A stretch of 64,000 nucleotides of DNA from Przewalskia tangutica (GCA_029844215.1 JAQGDG010000268.1:1-64000), one strand, 5' to 3'. Counted from the stretch's first letter, positions 47,036-60,021 are shown. Translations and numbers: made by a program. Notes: a model not told the origin generated them from the sequence alone.

Positions 47036-47690
47036 GCTTTGTCACGACCGATCCGGGCGTGGATCGTGCCTTACCCCGGGCACCCTAGTGATACAACATC
47101 AGAGAAAATCAGCGGAAATAAAACTTAAACATGAAACAAGAGATATAAAACAGGCCAACCAAACGGTTACCTTCTTGTTTATATATAACTAAAAACTTGA
47201 ACAGTTACATCCTTACAAACCCCGCCACAACAAAGATTACTGCACTTAAGAGTTTTTATACAACATGACGGGACAGGGCCCCGCCATACCCCTGAATGTA
47301 CAAGTAACTATAGTGACAGGGGACTATACCAAGAGATAAGCCTCCGAGAAACGAGCTTCCCAAACGCCAATCGCGATCCTATGAACGAGGATCAACAATC
47401 GCGTGTACTCTACCGCGGATGAACGCACTTCAAGGAGCTCGATAACAGTACCAAGTATGTGAAATCGAAATATCAGAATGAAATCATAGTAGTCTATATA
47501 AAGGTGAGACATGTATGATAACCAAACTACAGTACACAATAAATAAGCAGTCATGTAAGTCAGGGACTCACGCCCTCAACATCAATCATGCCCGTGGAAT
47601 ACCTTCCTCATCACTGCGCCTATGATATAATAACACCAAGGAGTACACATGAACACCAAGTCCCACTCGAGTCATAAACCGTGACGGCAA

Positions 47691-48008
47691 GTACGGGCTA
47701 ACTACCGATACCAAAGCCGCGATCATCAATCGACCAGCAAGTACGAAAGCCAACTACCGGATACCAAAGCCGCACTAACAACACTATACAACCAAACCAC
47801 GGCCGATACGGGCAAGTACGAAGCCAACTACCGATACCAAAGTCGTGTCACGAGTCGACCGGCAAGTACGAGGGCTAACTACCGGATACCGCGTCAGATC
47901 ACGAGACTTCGCCACTAAACCGAACGGCAAGTACGGCTAACTACCGATACCAAAGCCGAATCACCACGACTTCGGCAAGACGAGAGCCAACTACCGATAC
48001 CAAAGCCG
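47691..48008 (-). repeat. Leader tandem repeats, family-B LTR 2
   Basis: About six units on the GGCAAGTACG...ACTACCGATACCAAAGCC pattern, colinear with 13748-14075. Confidence 0.75.
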
Positions 48009-49985
48009 AATCAAGATAACCTCACGGAGAGCTAGTCCATGGAATAACACTATCAATGTGTTGCACTGCGGAATCCTTCGCCACCGCCGCACGCCCAAGT
48101 AAGATCATAACAAATCATCCGGCCCTCCATTGAGAGACGCGGTGGTATAGAAATACAATACTAGCACGACAAGGCTATCAAACGCAAACACAGGCAAGTT
48201 ACACACAACTCAAGGTACTTTCATTTTATGCCAAAGTCCAGGTTTTAATCCCCAGAGTACTATGTACGTTAAATTCTTTTTAAAAGATCCATTTCTTTTA
48301 CAAAGGTCACCCGATGCCCGTATTATAAAAATAGAGTGACTAACATTTTTAAGTAAACCAAAACAACTTCCATACTTTCCTTTTTAAACCAAATTAAGAC
48401 AATATCATGCCTTCTTTTTAGATCAAAACACTTCTCCTTTTAAAGTCAAGTTACAACATTCTTTTCCAAAGTTCAAGTTTGCCTAATTTCAAATATTCAC
48501 GTCTCTTATTTTCGAAAGGTTTCGTAGGTCATAGTCTTAATCACTTAATAACATAATTCTCTTTTAAAACAATTTGAGTAACATATGCCTTAATTGTGAG
48601 TAGGTTAATCTTGTTTATAACAATCTTATTAAAGCAGCCATGATCTAGGAAATGTAGTACAATTTTGTCTTATCTTAGCTTCTATGCAGATGGAGGTTTC
48701 TACTGGTTTTAATATAATTAATTATTTGTCAATACATTTTCCTTTATTAACGCTGCAGTGGTTCGTTCGATACTTATTCTCATTTCCGAAATCAGTAAAA
48801 CATTATTCTTTAAAAACCAAGTACTCATTCCTCACGAATGAGGTTTCACACTTTTTAACAAAATTCATATCAATTCAATTAAGTCAAGTCTCTTATCTTT
48901 TAAGATCAAGTCTCTTAACTTCTAAAATCAATAAACCATTCTTTTTATCTCTCTTAAGTCGTTATACCTAACTTCCCATAAAGCTAGTATAACTTTTAAG
49001 CTTTCAAAACCAAGTATTACTCTTCTTTCAAAAACGATTCTTAATTCTTTTGAAATACTTCAAGATTCTTATCATTTAGACTCAAGTCAAAAGACATCGA
49101 AGTAAAACCACGTTCAGTTAACACACGTACGTCTACCGTACTATATATATATTCTTTTAAAATATCATGCTCAAGAGGATAGGATGAATCACATACCTCG
49201 CGACGACATCGACAATTAGCAAATAGCTCCAAAGCATCAGAGTCATGCTAGCCTTTTCCACCCTTCTCGAGTAATACGCTACTCGCAGATTTCAACCTAT
49301 AACGATCATACAAGTCTATCAACGCCTAGACTACTCGTGGAATAATTCTAGATACAAGATTCCTTATTTTATGGAAAATCGGGCAAAGACTTCCTACCCA
49401 TCAAACTACACAAGTCTCATCAGAATACAATCCTATGTAAGTACGTCAGCTTCTCTTCTTTTATTCCATCCTTATATACGTCTTATACTCATATCTAAAC
49501 TACTCTTATATGTAATCTCCAATTATAATAGAAGGATAAGAGTATTTACCTCGATAAGCCCACAATTATCCAAGTTTAAAAGTCGATCCTGAGCAAGGTT
49601 TAGCTCCTATTCTGCACGCTCAAATTCGCTCCAAGAAACCCTTAGAAGTTCTACACAACTTCTACTTAATACTTCAACCAACTTATGAATATTTTTCCCT
49701 AGGGTTTCGTTTAGTGACTAAAGGAAGTATAGTAGTATTTTTTTCCGGGCTTTTAGTATAGAGGTAACTTGGGAATACTACAAGGTATTTGGGCCAAGGT
49801 ATTTTGAGATAGTAATAATACTGAGAATATTTTCTACCAGGGAGCTGACGAAACTATAAGGAAGGGAGGTGTTTCGCTAAACACTTAGGCAAGGGGGAGG
49901 GAGTTGGGACGAGAACACTACTACAAGGGAGAGGATTTGAGACTTAGAAAATGTGGAGTGGATGAAGAAGTCTTCAACTCAAGGG

Positions 49986-49998
49986 GGGGTATTTATAG
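49986..49998 (-). promoter_or_regulatory. TATA box, family-B LTR 2
   Basis: GGGGTATTTATAG, reverse of CTATAAATACCCC, about 100 bp below the palindrome pair in LTR sense. Confidence 0.65.
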
Positions 49999-50093
49999 AG
50001 CCTTCAATGGCCAAGATTAAAACAAATGGAGGGTGGGGATTAGGATCCATGTGAAAGATGAGGTCTTCCAACCAAGTGTCCACCACAATGTTG

Positions 50094-50132
50094 GGACATA
50101 TGTCCACAACAACATTGGGACATATGTCCCCC
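50094..50132. promoter_or_regulatory. Paired GGGACATATGTCC palindromes, family-B LTR 2
   Basis: Two dyads with CATATG core, the second the full GGGACATATGTCCC, spaced about 26 bp centre to centre. Likely U3 regulatory sites (inference). Confidence 0.55.
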
Positions 50133-50480
50133 ACAACAAAGAGCCATGTGGCCTCCACTAAGCTCACAAAAACCGTCCACTTTACCTACCCTCACTACCC
50201 AAAACTATCTTGCAAGACTTGACCATTTGACCTTGTCCACTTGGCCACATTTTCGTCCAACTCATGCCAACTAAGGGTGACACATGTCGCCTCCCATCGT
50301 CCAAAATATTTCGCCTCTCTAAAAACCGTGTCGGTTAAAATATTAAAAACGTAGAATTTCCTTCACAAAGTTCGGAATCTTTTCCGTCGAAAGTTCACAA
50401 TCTCATCCTTAACCTAATTAGGGTTTGTACAATTGTACGTACGTCCCCACATTCATACTCAGGAAATACGGGGTATAACA

Positions 50481-50522
50481 TTCTCCCCTCCTTAGAAACA
50501 TTCATCCCGAATGTTCCTTCTC
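50481..50522 (-). promoter_or_regulatory. Polypurine tract and dyad, family-B unit 2
   Basis: TTCTCCCCTCCTTAG and AACATTCATCCCGAATGTT; one base of the dyad is changed relative to most copies. Confidence 0.75.
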
Positions 50523-51449
50523 AAGACAGATAACGATAAAGCTCCTCACAATTTAAACAATTTACAAATGCCACACATGGCCCCAATACAACACGCGCAA
50601 ATACTTAAATCCAAGTCCACAAGGAATCACCACAAAAGCTTCCACCCTGGTCTAAAGGATACTCCCTTCGCATCTTCACTTCACAACAAAATGATCTCTT
50701 TTATTCTGCTAACACACGTTCACTTCTTTCCTTGCTCGTCGTACCCTTCTCGTACACCCGAACTCTCTCCCTAGTACACATTCCATACTCCAGTCATCGC
50801 TTCAGTTTCCAAAACTTTGGAGTCACTACCTCCAAAATTGGTCACCTTACTAGCCTCAATCTCCTTTAAGGCCATTCCCGGCCTTCACGATCCGATTCTG
50901 GTCGAACATATCCATGAACTCATACGATGGTCATCTAAACTTGGGCCTAGCGCCCTCGTGACCCTACCACCTGGCGGGACCACCTCGAACTGACCCCACC
51001 ACAATACAGGCCGCGGGTTGGCCCGTGATCTATCCTCAACCCGACCCGCTATCGCGCCAAACTCTTGTTCCCCCGAACCGGAACAATCTCACTAATCGAG
51101 TCACGAAAACCTAGTGGTCTTTTTAGCTCAACTACCCTCTTTTATTTCACCCTACTCAGGGTCCTATTACACAAATATATTTCACGCATACAATGCACTC
51201 CGACAAAGGTCAACATAAACATAAATCTTTTACTCAAAATGGCCTCGCATCTAAGGTCTCTACGTATAATGTTCTAAGGTTCATACTTTCCCTGTCCCCA
51301 TACTTATCCTTTCAACTAACCATGTCTCTAAACCACAATATACACAACACTATCGGTACATAGTACTTAACATATAATCATCGTATCATGCATGCTAATC
51401 TCTAGAGGGTTAAGGATATACCTGAAAAGATAGGCGGTTCAAAGGACCG
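50523..51449 (-). other. 3' noncoding module, family-B unit 2
   Basis: Nearly identical to 44626-45557, with hairpin arms at 51014-51020 and 51037-51043. The two copies are far more alike here than in their gag regions as read. Confidence 0.65.
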
Positions 51450-52688
51450 CTAAAACTGGAAACTTCCACCGCGACCTGCTCGCTCACGGCAGTATGAACA
51501 TCCCGCCTAGCTATGGAAGGTGAAGAACCCGCAAATGATCTCGTAGTTTGTGCTATCCCACCGCTACTACTGCCTGACAGCCGCCAAATGGCCTCGTTGG
51601 CCGCAAGCATAAAAATCTCCCAAATTAGTACGACACTCTCCTTATGAATTTTTCCACAACGCCACATCGAGACAAGGGTGGCCTCATCCGCGAGCACTTA
51701 CCTCGAAAATCTGAAACCCGGGAGCCCCGACCGCTTCCCCGAATATCCCGAATGTCCCAAGATCGCGAGGACCGCTCTGACCAAGCGAGGCACATAACTA
51801 GCTCGCCACAGGCGGTCCGCCTTGAAAGTCGCCAAAAGACCTCGTTGTCTCGCCTCTTCTCGTTGATCTCTGGCCATTCCGCCGACCTCTCCGCCTCACA
51901 CCTGCATAAGCTCGCATGCGGCAATGTCCATGCCCTACCAAGAGCTACACCAACAAGCTCGCTAAGTAGTCGCCAAGCCCGTGACGTGGCGGTGCACTCG
52001 CCCCCATGTCGCCATTAACGCGGACGCATCGAGCTAGTGAGCCAAACTCCACATTGTACTCAACCGCACGTCCGCCCCGCCAATATCAAAAACTTTACCG
52101 AGCCCTCTCATTCCGCGAGGCAAGAAATGTGCAAGAAATGCCTCCGAGAACTCGCCCCAAATACCGGAGGCGCATGCTCCCGACAACTCCCACGAATCAA
52201 ACCACGATCGCGTATCACGCAGCCGATGTGAACCTAAGACCACCGACTCGGTCTCCGGCCATGATCACTCTCGATCCATCCAGAATCGCTTGATGAACTC
52301 CCGCGATCATCCTCGTGCCTCGATCCATAAAACACCGGGCGTCGCAACTCGTAAAGTCCCGCAGCCTCAAACTATCCGCCTCGTGAACTACATGTACTAA
52401 TGCATCGACCGCCAGATCCAGCTTATCTCGTGCCTTGCCACTATCTCCGCCAATAATCGGGCTATCTTTGTACTTAACTCCTCTCGCTTCCAGCCGCGGA
52501 CCGAGGCTCGTGTATCGTGGTCTCAGCAGCCATCGCCGCGCTCTAAATCTGGTTGGGCCGCGGCGCCGCAAAACTTCGCCTTCAAGCACTATCTCGGTAA
52601 TGACTGGTTCGCGCTTCGCATTTCTCTCAGATCCTACTAGCGCCTCGGCCGCTTTGCCCATCTGGGCCCGGTTGCTGCGCGGAGGCAT
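51450..52688 (-). pseudogene. Gag, family-B unit 2 (broken)
   Basis: Start ATG at 52688, inside the frame 52215-52721. From that ATG it reads MPPRSNRAQMGKAAEAL, an N-terminus that unit 1 shares in pieces. The frame continues for about 157 codons into the gag core (ADSLRLRDFTS...), then shifts. Knuckle remnants lie at 51590-51690. The stop TAG is at 51450-51452, at the same place as in unit 1. Together the two units show most of one gag. Confidence 0.7.
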
Positions 52689-52878
52689 AATCGTAAAACG
52701 AGATATGTCAGAGGGGTCCAACTTATAACACAGCTCTAAGGCACGATCTCAGAATGAGAAGAAATGGAAACCAATCCTAAATGTCCTGCAGCCTCCTGAT
52801 TATAGATGTGGTGCACAACACATCGATAATCAAGACTCTACTAGACACGGTCTGTAGACACTTTCCGAGGATAACCTG

Positions 52879-52890
52879 GCTCTGATACCA
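52879..52890 (-). promoter_or_regulatory. Intact primer-binding site, family-B unit 2
   Basis: GCTCTGATACCA, the exact reverse complement of TGGTATCAGAGC, matching the 3' end of plant initiator tRNA-Met. It is four bases from LTR 3 and is the only undamaged primer site in the window. Confidence 0.85.
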
Positions 52891-52894
52891 CTTT

Positions 52895-54558
52895 TGTCAT
52901 GACCCGATCCCGGGCCCGTGACTGGTGCCTTACCCCGGGCACCCTAGTGATACAACATCAGAGAAAATCAGCGGAAATAAAACTTAAACATGAAACAAGA
53001 GATATAAAACAGGCCAACCAAACGGTTACCTTCTTGTTTATATATAACTAAAAACTTGAACAGTTACATCCTTACAAACCCTGCCCACAACAGTACTACA
53101 GACCTCTAAGAGTTTTTATACAACATGACGGGACAGGGCCCCGCCATACCCCTGAATGTACAAGTAACTACAGTGACAGGGGACTATACCAAGAGATAAG
53201 CCTCCGGAGAAACGGAGCTTCCCAAACGCTGAACTGCGATCCTATGAACGAGGATCAACAACTGGTGTACCTCTACCTGCGGCATGAACGCAGCCCCCCG
53301 AAGGAGCTCAGTACAACATGTACCAAGTATGTGAAACTGAAAATACTGTAAATGAAATCATAGTAGTCTATATAAAGCAGGAGACATGTATGATAACCAA
53401 ACTACAGTACACAATAAATAAGCAGTCATGTAAGTCAGGGACTCACGCCCTCAACATCAATCATGCCCGTGGAATACCTTCCTCACTGCCGGCAGTCTAT
53501 GATATAATAACACCAAGGAGTACACATGAACACCAAGTCCCACCTGAGTCATAAAACCGTACGGGGCAAGTACGAAGGCTAACTACCAGATACCAAAGCC
53601 GCATCATCAATCGACCGGCAAGTACGGCGCCAACTAGCGGATACCAAAGCCGCACTAACAACACTATACAACCAAACCACGGTTCGACATGGGCACGAAG
53701 CCAACTACCAGATACCAAAGCCGTGTCACGAGTGACCGGGCAAGTACGAGGGCTAACTACCGGATACCAAGGTCAGATTACGAGACTTCGCCACTAAACC
53801 GAATCTGGCAAGTACGGCGCTAACTACCAGATACCAAAGCCGAATCAGCCACGACTTCGGGGCAAGTACGAGAGCCAACTACCAGATACCAAAGCCGAAT
53901 CAGTATAACCTCATGGAGAGCCAGATACCAAAGCCGAATCAGTATAACCTCATGGAGAGCTAGTCCATGGAATAACACTATCAACGTAAGCCGCATCTGG
54001 AATCCTCCACACCGCTTCGACGCCCAAGTAAGATCATAACAAATCATCAGGCCCTCCATTGAGAGACGCGGTGGTATAGAAATACAATACTAGCACGACA
54101 AGGCTATCACACGCAAACACAGGCAAGTTACACACAACTCAAGGTACTTTCATTTTATGCCAAAGTCCAGGTTTTAATCCCCAGAGTACTACGTACGTTA
54201 AATTCTTTTTAAAAGATCCATTTCTTTTACAAAGGTCACCCGATGCCCGTATTATAAAAATAGAGTGACTAACATTTTTAAGTAAACCAAAACAACTTCC
54301 ATACTTTCCTTTTTAAACCAAATTAAGACAATATCATGCCTTCTTTTTAGATCAAAACACTTCTCCTTTTAAAGTCAAGTTACAACATTCTTTTCCAAAG
54401 TTCAAGTTTGCCTAATTTCAAATATTCACGTCTCTTATTTTCGAAAGGTTTCGTAGGTCATAGTCTTAATCACTTAATAACATAATTCTCTTTTAAAACA
54501 ATTTGAGTAACATATGCCTTAATTGTGAGTAGGTTAATCTTGTTTATAACAATCTTAT
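52895..54558 (-). repeat. Family-B LTR 3, first part
   Basis: TGTCATGACCCG through the leader repeats and AT-rich zone, colinear with 47040-48620. It is cut at 54558 (...CAATCTTAT) by E5. The rest, including promoter, should lie beyond the window. Confidence 0.8.
53882..53959 (-). repeat. 39-bp exact tandem duplication in family-B LTR 3
   Basis: Two identical 39-bp units (53882-53920, 53921-53959), each starting CCAGATACCAAAGCC and ending ATGGAGAG. LTRs 1 and 2 have only one copy, so the duplication is private to this LTR. Confidence 0.85.
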
Positions 54559-57500
54559 TGTCACGACCCGTTCCGGGGCCCGTGACTGGTGCCTTACCCG
54601 GGCACCCAAGTAGTCATACATCAGAGAAACCAGCGGAATATAAAACAACCAAGATATGAAACAGTATAAATAAGACACAGTTTCTGGGGAAAAGTTGCCT
54701 TTCGGCATACATATATATATAAATACCCAAATGAACAGTTATATCCCAACATTATAACAGGTCTACAGACCTCTAAGAGTTTAAAACAACAATGGCGGGA
54801 CAGGGCCCCGCCATACCCCTGAATGCATATATCTACAACGACAGGGGACCATACCAAAATGCTAAGCCTCCGGAGAAACGGAGCTTTTCCAACGCTGAAA
54901 TGGTGATCCTAAGAACGGGGATCAACAGTAGGAGTACCTCTACCGCAGATTGAACGCACTCCGGGCGAGGTCAGTACAACAGGTACCAAGTATGTGAAAC
55001 TGTAAAGTACTTTAAATGAAATCAAAGTATTTAAAACCATTTGCAAATACAATCTAGTTCAATTTGCACATAGTGCCATATCACAAACAAAAGAAGTAAT
55101 AGGTAAACTGTAACAGGTCTTTCCTAGGCCGCGAATGATAGAAGCAAGGCCAATCGCCCATAGTATCATTATGCACGCCTAGCCCCGACTCGCACCGCAT
55201 AAAGTCACAGATAGACCCACACGAGGTATTCTCACATCGGTAGCCAACCCTGCACTACCGACTTCCGCAGCCCGCATAGCCTCAATAGACCGCATAGTCA
55301 CACGCATCGCATAGGGCATCCCCGTGATCGTGCTAATACACCGAACGATCAATCCCGAGCATACCGCCGCCCGCATAGTCACATTGCATCGCATAGCCGA
55401 AAGACCAGATCGCGGTGCAAGCCCTGTATAATAAGTCGGGGGTATGTGATATAATAACAAGATAATGCCTTAACGCTTAACAACGTAAGCACAACAAGAA
55501 TAACATCACAAAACGCTAACACACGTAGATCATAACATGGGTACTTATCAAACCAGCAGGGGGGTATCACAAGGCTATTACTAGCAAAACATAGGCAAGC
55601 TAACCACACAAGGTACTTTAATGTTTACGATAACAAAACCAAGTTCTATTTCCAAAGTACTACATACATTAATTCTTTAAGAGGTCCATTTCTTTTATAA
55701 AGGTCACCTGATACCCGTAGTAACAGAGTGACTAACATTTTTAAGTAAACCATAACACTTTCCTTTTTATAAAACAAGTAACAACATTCTTTTCTAAACG
55801 TTCAAGTTTGCCTAATTTTAGATACTCAAGTTTCTCATTTTCGAAAGGTTTCGTAGTTCATAGTTTAAATCACTTAATGATATAATTCTCCTTTAAAAAG
55901 GTTTGAGAAACATATGCCTTATATGTGAGTAGGTTGTTCTTGTTTATAGCAATCTTAATAAAGCATCCATGTTCTAGGAAATATCATTTTGTCTCATCTT
56001 AGCTTCTATGCATTTGAGGTTTCTACCGGTTTTAATAATATCTTATTAGTCAATACATTTTCCTTATTAACGCTTTGTGGTTCGTTTACATCATTCCGAT
56101 TTCCAAATCAAGAAACATTATTCCTTTTAAAAACCAAGTACTCATTACTCACGAATGAGGTTTCACAAAATTCATATAAATTAAGTTAAGTCTCTTATCT
56201 TTTAAGAATGTTTCTTAACTTCTAAAATCATTCATTTTATCTCTTAAGCCGTTATACCTAACTTCCCATAAAGCTTGTATAACTCTTAAGCTTTTAAAAC
56301 CAAGCATTACTCTTTTTCAAAAATGCTTTAATTCTTTTGAAATACTTCAAGATTCTTATTATTCAGCTTAAGTCAAAAGACATCACAGATATCTACGCTC
56401 GCTTAACACACGACGCTCACCGTACTATATATATATTCTTTAAAATATCATGCTCAAGAGTATAGGAAGAATCACATACCTTCTCGAAATCCACCGCCAA
56501 GTCGAATATGTCGCGCAGAGAATCGACCTATAATACCAAATACGCCTATCAACATCTAGATCAGATCGCATAAAGCTCTAAGCAGAGGTTCTCTATTCTA
56601 TGGACATTTGGGCAGCACTTCCCTACCCAAGAAACTATACGATCATCAAATATAGTCCTATGTGAGTACAGCTCAATTATTCTTCTTTATACCCTTCTAT
56701 CGTGATAACACCAATTCTATTCTCAGAATATCCTTCTAAGTATTTAATACTTATTCCTATACTTCTACAGTATGTATATTCTAATTACAAAAGGGGGATA
56801 AGATTATTTACCTCGAAAAGCCCAATATTATCCAAGTATAAACGTCGATCCTGAGCGAGGTTTAGCTCCTAAATGCACGCTCCGATAGCTCCTAAACCCT
56901 TAAGTTCTACACCACTTCTACTTAAATACTATAAGGGATTTGGGCTAGGTATTTTGGGCATTATAACAATACTTGGAAGACAACATTTCTACTAAGGGAG
57001 TGGGTGGTGTTTCTAGGGCTTGCTTTGGGGGCTCTCGCCAAGCCACTAAGGCTAGGGGAGGGGGTGTTGGACGAAAACACAACAAGAGAGGGGAGGGAAT
57101 TTCAAGACTTGGAGAATGAGTTGTGGATGAAGAACTCTTCATCTAAAGGGGGGTATTTATAGGTCAAGCATTGGCCAACCAATGGCCAAGATGATGCCAA
57201 GTGCAAGGCAAGTGTAGGGTGAGGATTTAGGCAAGTGTCCATTCTATCTACTACACAAAAATATCCTACCAATACTTGACAAAAAAGGCTCCCAATCGCC
57301 CACCCTTTATCGCCTAACGTCCCCAATGGCAGGTGACAAGTGTCGCCTCTCGTTGGTCCAAAATGTTTCGTCTCTCTAAAAATCCGCAAAAATTAGAAAT
57401 GACATAGCCGTAATTTACCCTACGCGAGTTGTAAAACGCTTTGTCAAAACGACTCTAACCGGGTGTTGTGCACAAAATAAATCGCCCAAGCCAACTTTAA

Positions 57501-57559
57501 AGTTCAAATTTTTCTACGTACGTCCTCACGTACATACTCGGGAAATACGGGGTATAACA
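54559..57559 (-). repeat. E5 3' LTR
   Basis: 3001 bp, TGTCACGACCCG to GGGGTATAACA. Leader repeats of the CCGCATAG type are at about 55190-55440; TATA box at 57149-57162. Confidence 0.85.
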
Positions 57560-57594
57560 TTCTCCCCTCCTTAGAAACATTCGTCCCGAATGTT
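57560..57594 (-). promoter_or_regulatory. E5 polypurine tract and dyad
   Basis: TTCTCCCCTCCTTAG followed by the perfect dyad AACATTCGTCCCGAATGTT at 57576-57594. Confidence 0.8.
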
Positions 57595-57899
57595 CCTTCT
57601 AAGTCTCAAAACAACCATGCGCCAGTATAGTCTTCACTACTATACTTACGAGAACAATCCTGCCACACCTGGCCATAGAAACACCTGCGCAAATACTTAT
57701 ATCCAAGTCCATGAGGAAACACCTTTAACATCACAAAAGCTCCTACCCGAGGTCTAAAAGATACTCCCTTCGCACCTACTCTTTACAAACGAAAAGATCA
57801 CATCTATGTCCTTACACATGCTCGCTTCTTCCCTTACGCGTCGTACCCTTCTCGTACACTCGAACTTTTTCTAATAACTTACCATGCTTCTGGTACTGC

Positions 57900-58330
57900 T
57901 TCCCGCTGAATCCGAGCTGCCAATAACCTCTTCTGGATAAGCTTCACCCTATCCACGCCCTGCTGAACAAGTATGAACCAACTATCTGTACCTTGCCAAC
58001 ATCGAACCAATCGACCGGCAACTTACACTTTCGCCCCTACAAGGCTTCATACGGCGAAACCCGAATACTAAAACGGTAGCTATATAATATATACTCAACA
58101 AGAGGTGAATAGTCCTTACAGCTACCCCTGAAATCCAAACACTGGCCCGAGGGTGAATGCGACACTGAGACTCACCTGAGTTCCTAACCCTGCCTGATAA
58201 AACCTCCAGAAAAGAAACAGCCGTAACTTGGGCTCCACTGTCATTATAAGCGGTAGGCACCCCGTGCAGCCTTACAACCTTTCTGATATAATCATCTCGC
58301 AACTTACTACCGAGTACACGGTTTGATTAA
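57900..58330 (-). pseudogene. E5 integrase core remnant
   Basis: The minus-strand frame 57982-58302 begins MRDDYIRKVVRLHGVPTAY and goes on NDSGAQVT, recognisable as the integrase core stretch (V-RLHGVP followed by the second catalytic Asp region) but with diverged residues. Further on, the DNA at 57950-58110 matches the E6 integrase at 63460-63620. Only part of the core survives; protease, RT and RNase H are absent. The gag-only families have unrelated sequence at this point. Confidence 0.65.
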
Positions 58331-58924
58331 AAGATAAGACGGGCTGACCCCATCGGCCCGACTACTGGTCGAACGCATCCACAAACTCGTACGATGGTTA
58401 ACTAAACTTGGGCCTAACACCCTCGTGACCCTAACAAGCAGCGGGACCACAACAAACTGATCCCACCACCAAACAGGCCGCGGGTCGACCCGCCACATGG
58501 CCTCAACCCGACCCGGCAACGCGCAAAACACTAGCTCCCCGATCCGGAACAATCTCACTAATCACGTTACGAAAACCTAGCGGTCTTCTTAGCTCAACTA
58601 CCCTCTTTCATTTCCCACTACTCAGGGACTTATCCCACAAATATATCTCACGTAAACTATGCACTTCGATAAGGGTCAAACATGAAATAATTCTTTTACC
58701 AAAGATGGCCTCGCCTCTAAGGTCTCTACGTATAATATTCTAAGGCTCCCACTTTCTCTATCCCCCAATCTTACCTGGTTAACTAACCAAAATTTCTAAT
58801 CATAATTAACACAATGCTAACCAAAAATAATACTTAAGATATTCGTATCTTACTATACATATAAATCTCTAAAGGGTTAAGGATATACCTGTATCTATGC
58901 TGCACTTCCCCTAGGTCGTTCTAA
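58330..58924 (-). other. E5 noncoding module, gag-proximal part
   Basis: Matches the part of the module next to gag in families B and C (GGTCGAACGCATCC..., CACCCTCGTGACC). The hairpin is weakened (CGGGTCGA against CAACCCG). Confidence 0.6.
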
Positions 58925-59820
58925 TCAATCCCGCCCTGTTGGGCGCATAGCTGGGGAAGGTGATGAACTATCCACTGATCCTGAAGGCTGAGTCTCTACA
59001 TCCCCGCCACCTCTGGTTGGACAATTTCTCGCAAAATGGCCCTGCTGGCCGCAAGCAAAACAAGCTGTCGCAGAAGCACGACACTCCCCAAAATGACATC
59101 GACCACAACGGCCACACCGAAAGCGGTGGCCTCTCGCTAACGCCTTCCTCTCCGAACCATCAATCCACAATCGACCGATAGCCGAGTCCTCCTACTTGCA
59201 TCCTTCCTCATAGAACATCCTCGCACATGGCTCGACGGCCGCAGTAAAACAAGAACCATCAAAAGACGACATTCCCGGGATGACGTCGCCACCGCGGAAC
59301 ACCGAGGGAAAATCAACCTCGCGAGGAACACTCAGACCGCGGAGGCGCATGTCTAATTCGCTGCACGAGGCGGTTCGCCTCGAGTTACCAAATGATCCGC
59401 CAATCGCCCTCTTCGCTGATCTTGGTTAACTGCCGATCTCTACATCTTCACCGCCGCACATAAGCTCAACGCAAGCCCACTATTCTCGATCAAGAGCTAC
59501 CTCTTCACAACCATTCTTTAGATAATAATCAATATCCTTGATATATCGGTACATAAAATACTGTTGCCAAATCCCTTGCTAGTAACAGGTCGCTCTCTTC
59601 CAATCCATATTTTCTCGCTTCCTAGTCGTGGAATCGGCGTCCAGATGTCATGGCCGCAGTAGGAACCGCCGCCACTGGCTAAACTCGCTTCGCCGCGACG
59701 CCTCGTAACTCCTCGCATGAAGCATCACCTGTGTGATGATTGGGCCTGTGCCTTCTAGCTCTCAGATTTACTCGCATCCTCGGCCGCCTAGCCCTTCTGG
59801 CCGAGTTCGCGCGGAGGCAT
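58925..59820 (-). pseudogene. E5 gag (broken, zinc knuckles intact)
   Basis: The start ATG is at 59820 and the stop TGA at 58925. The last 81 codons are open and hold two knuckles: CGRCGRCHFGEC (short form) and CFACGQQGHFARNC (CX2CX4HX4C), then a Ser/Pro-rich end. The core upstream is frame-broken, and this gag is shorter (about 300 codons) than that of family B, with apparent losses in the linker. Confidence 0.65.
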
Positions 59821-60009
59821 CACTGGTAAAGGAAAGGAATACGTTAGAGGGGTCCAACTTATAACACAGTTCTAAAGCACGATCTCAGAGTGAGAAGAAT
59901 GGAAACCAATCCTAAATATCCTATAGCCTCCTGATTATTGGTGTGGTGCACAACACACCGATAATCAAGACTCTACTAGATACGGCTCAGACACTTTCGA
60001 GGATTAATC

Positions 60010-60021
60010 GCTTCGATACCA
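60010..60021 (-). promoter_or_regulatory. E5 primer-binding site
   Basis: GCTTCGATACCA, close to the reverse of TGGTATCAGAGC, five bases from the LTR. Confidence 0.65.

Larger units (their letters stand above)
47040..50480 (-). repeat. Family-B LTR 2 (shared middle LTR)
   Basis: 3441 bp from TGTCACGACCGA to GGGGTATAACA, the longest complete LTR here. Leader repeats are at 47691-48008; TATA box at 49986-49998; palindromes at 50094-50132. It has a primer site on one side and a polypurine tract on the other. Confidence 0.85.
13103..54558 (-). mobile_element. Family-B tandem array: LTR-gag-LTR-gag-LTR (interrupted)
   Basis: Three minus-strand family-B LTRs (13103-16349 plus 44418-44588; 47040-50480; 52895-54558 and presumably beyond) alternate with two gag-only internal regions (44589-47039 and 50481-52894). 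Each internal region has a primer site at one end and a polypurine tract at the other, so each LTR joint is correct and the middle LTR is shared. The arrangement fits unequal recombination between LTRs of two copies. E2 and its passengers interrupt the first LTR; E5 interrupts the third. Confidence 0.75.
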
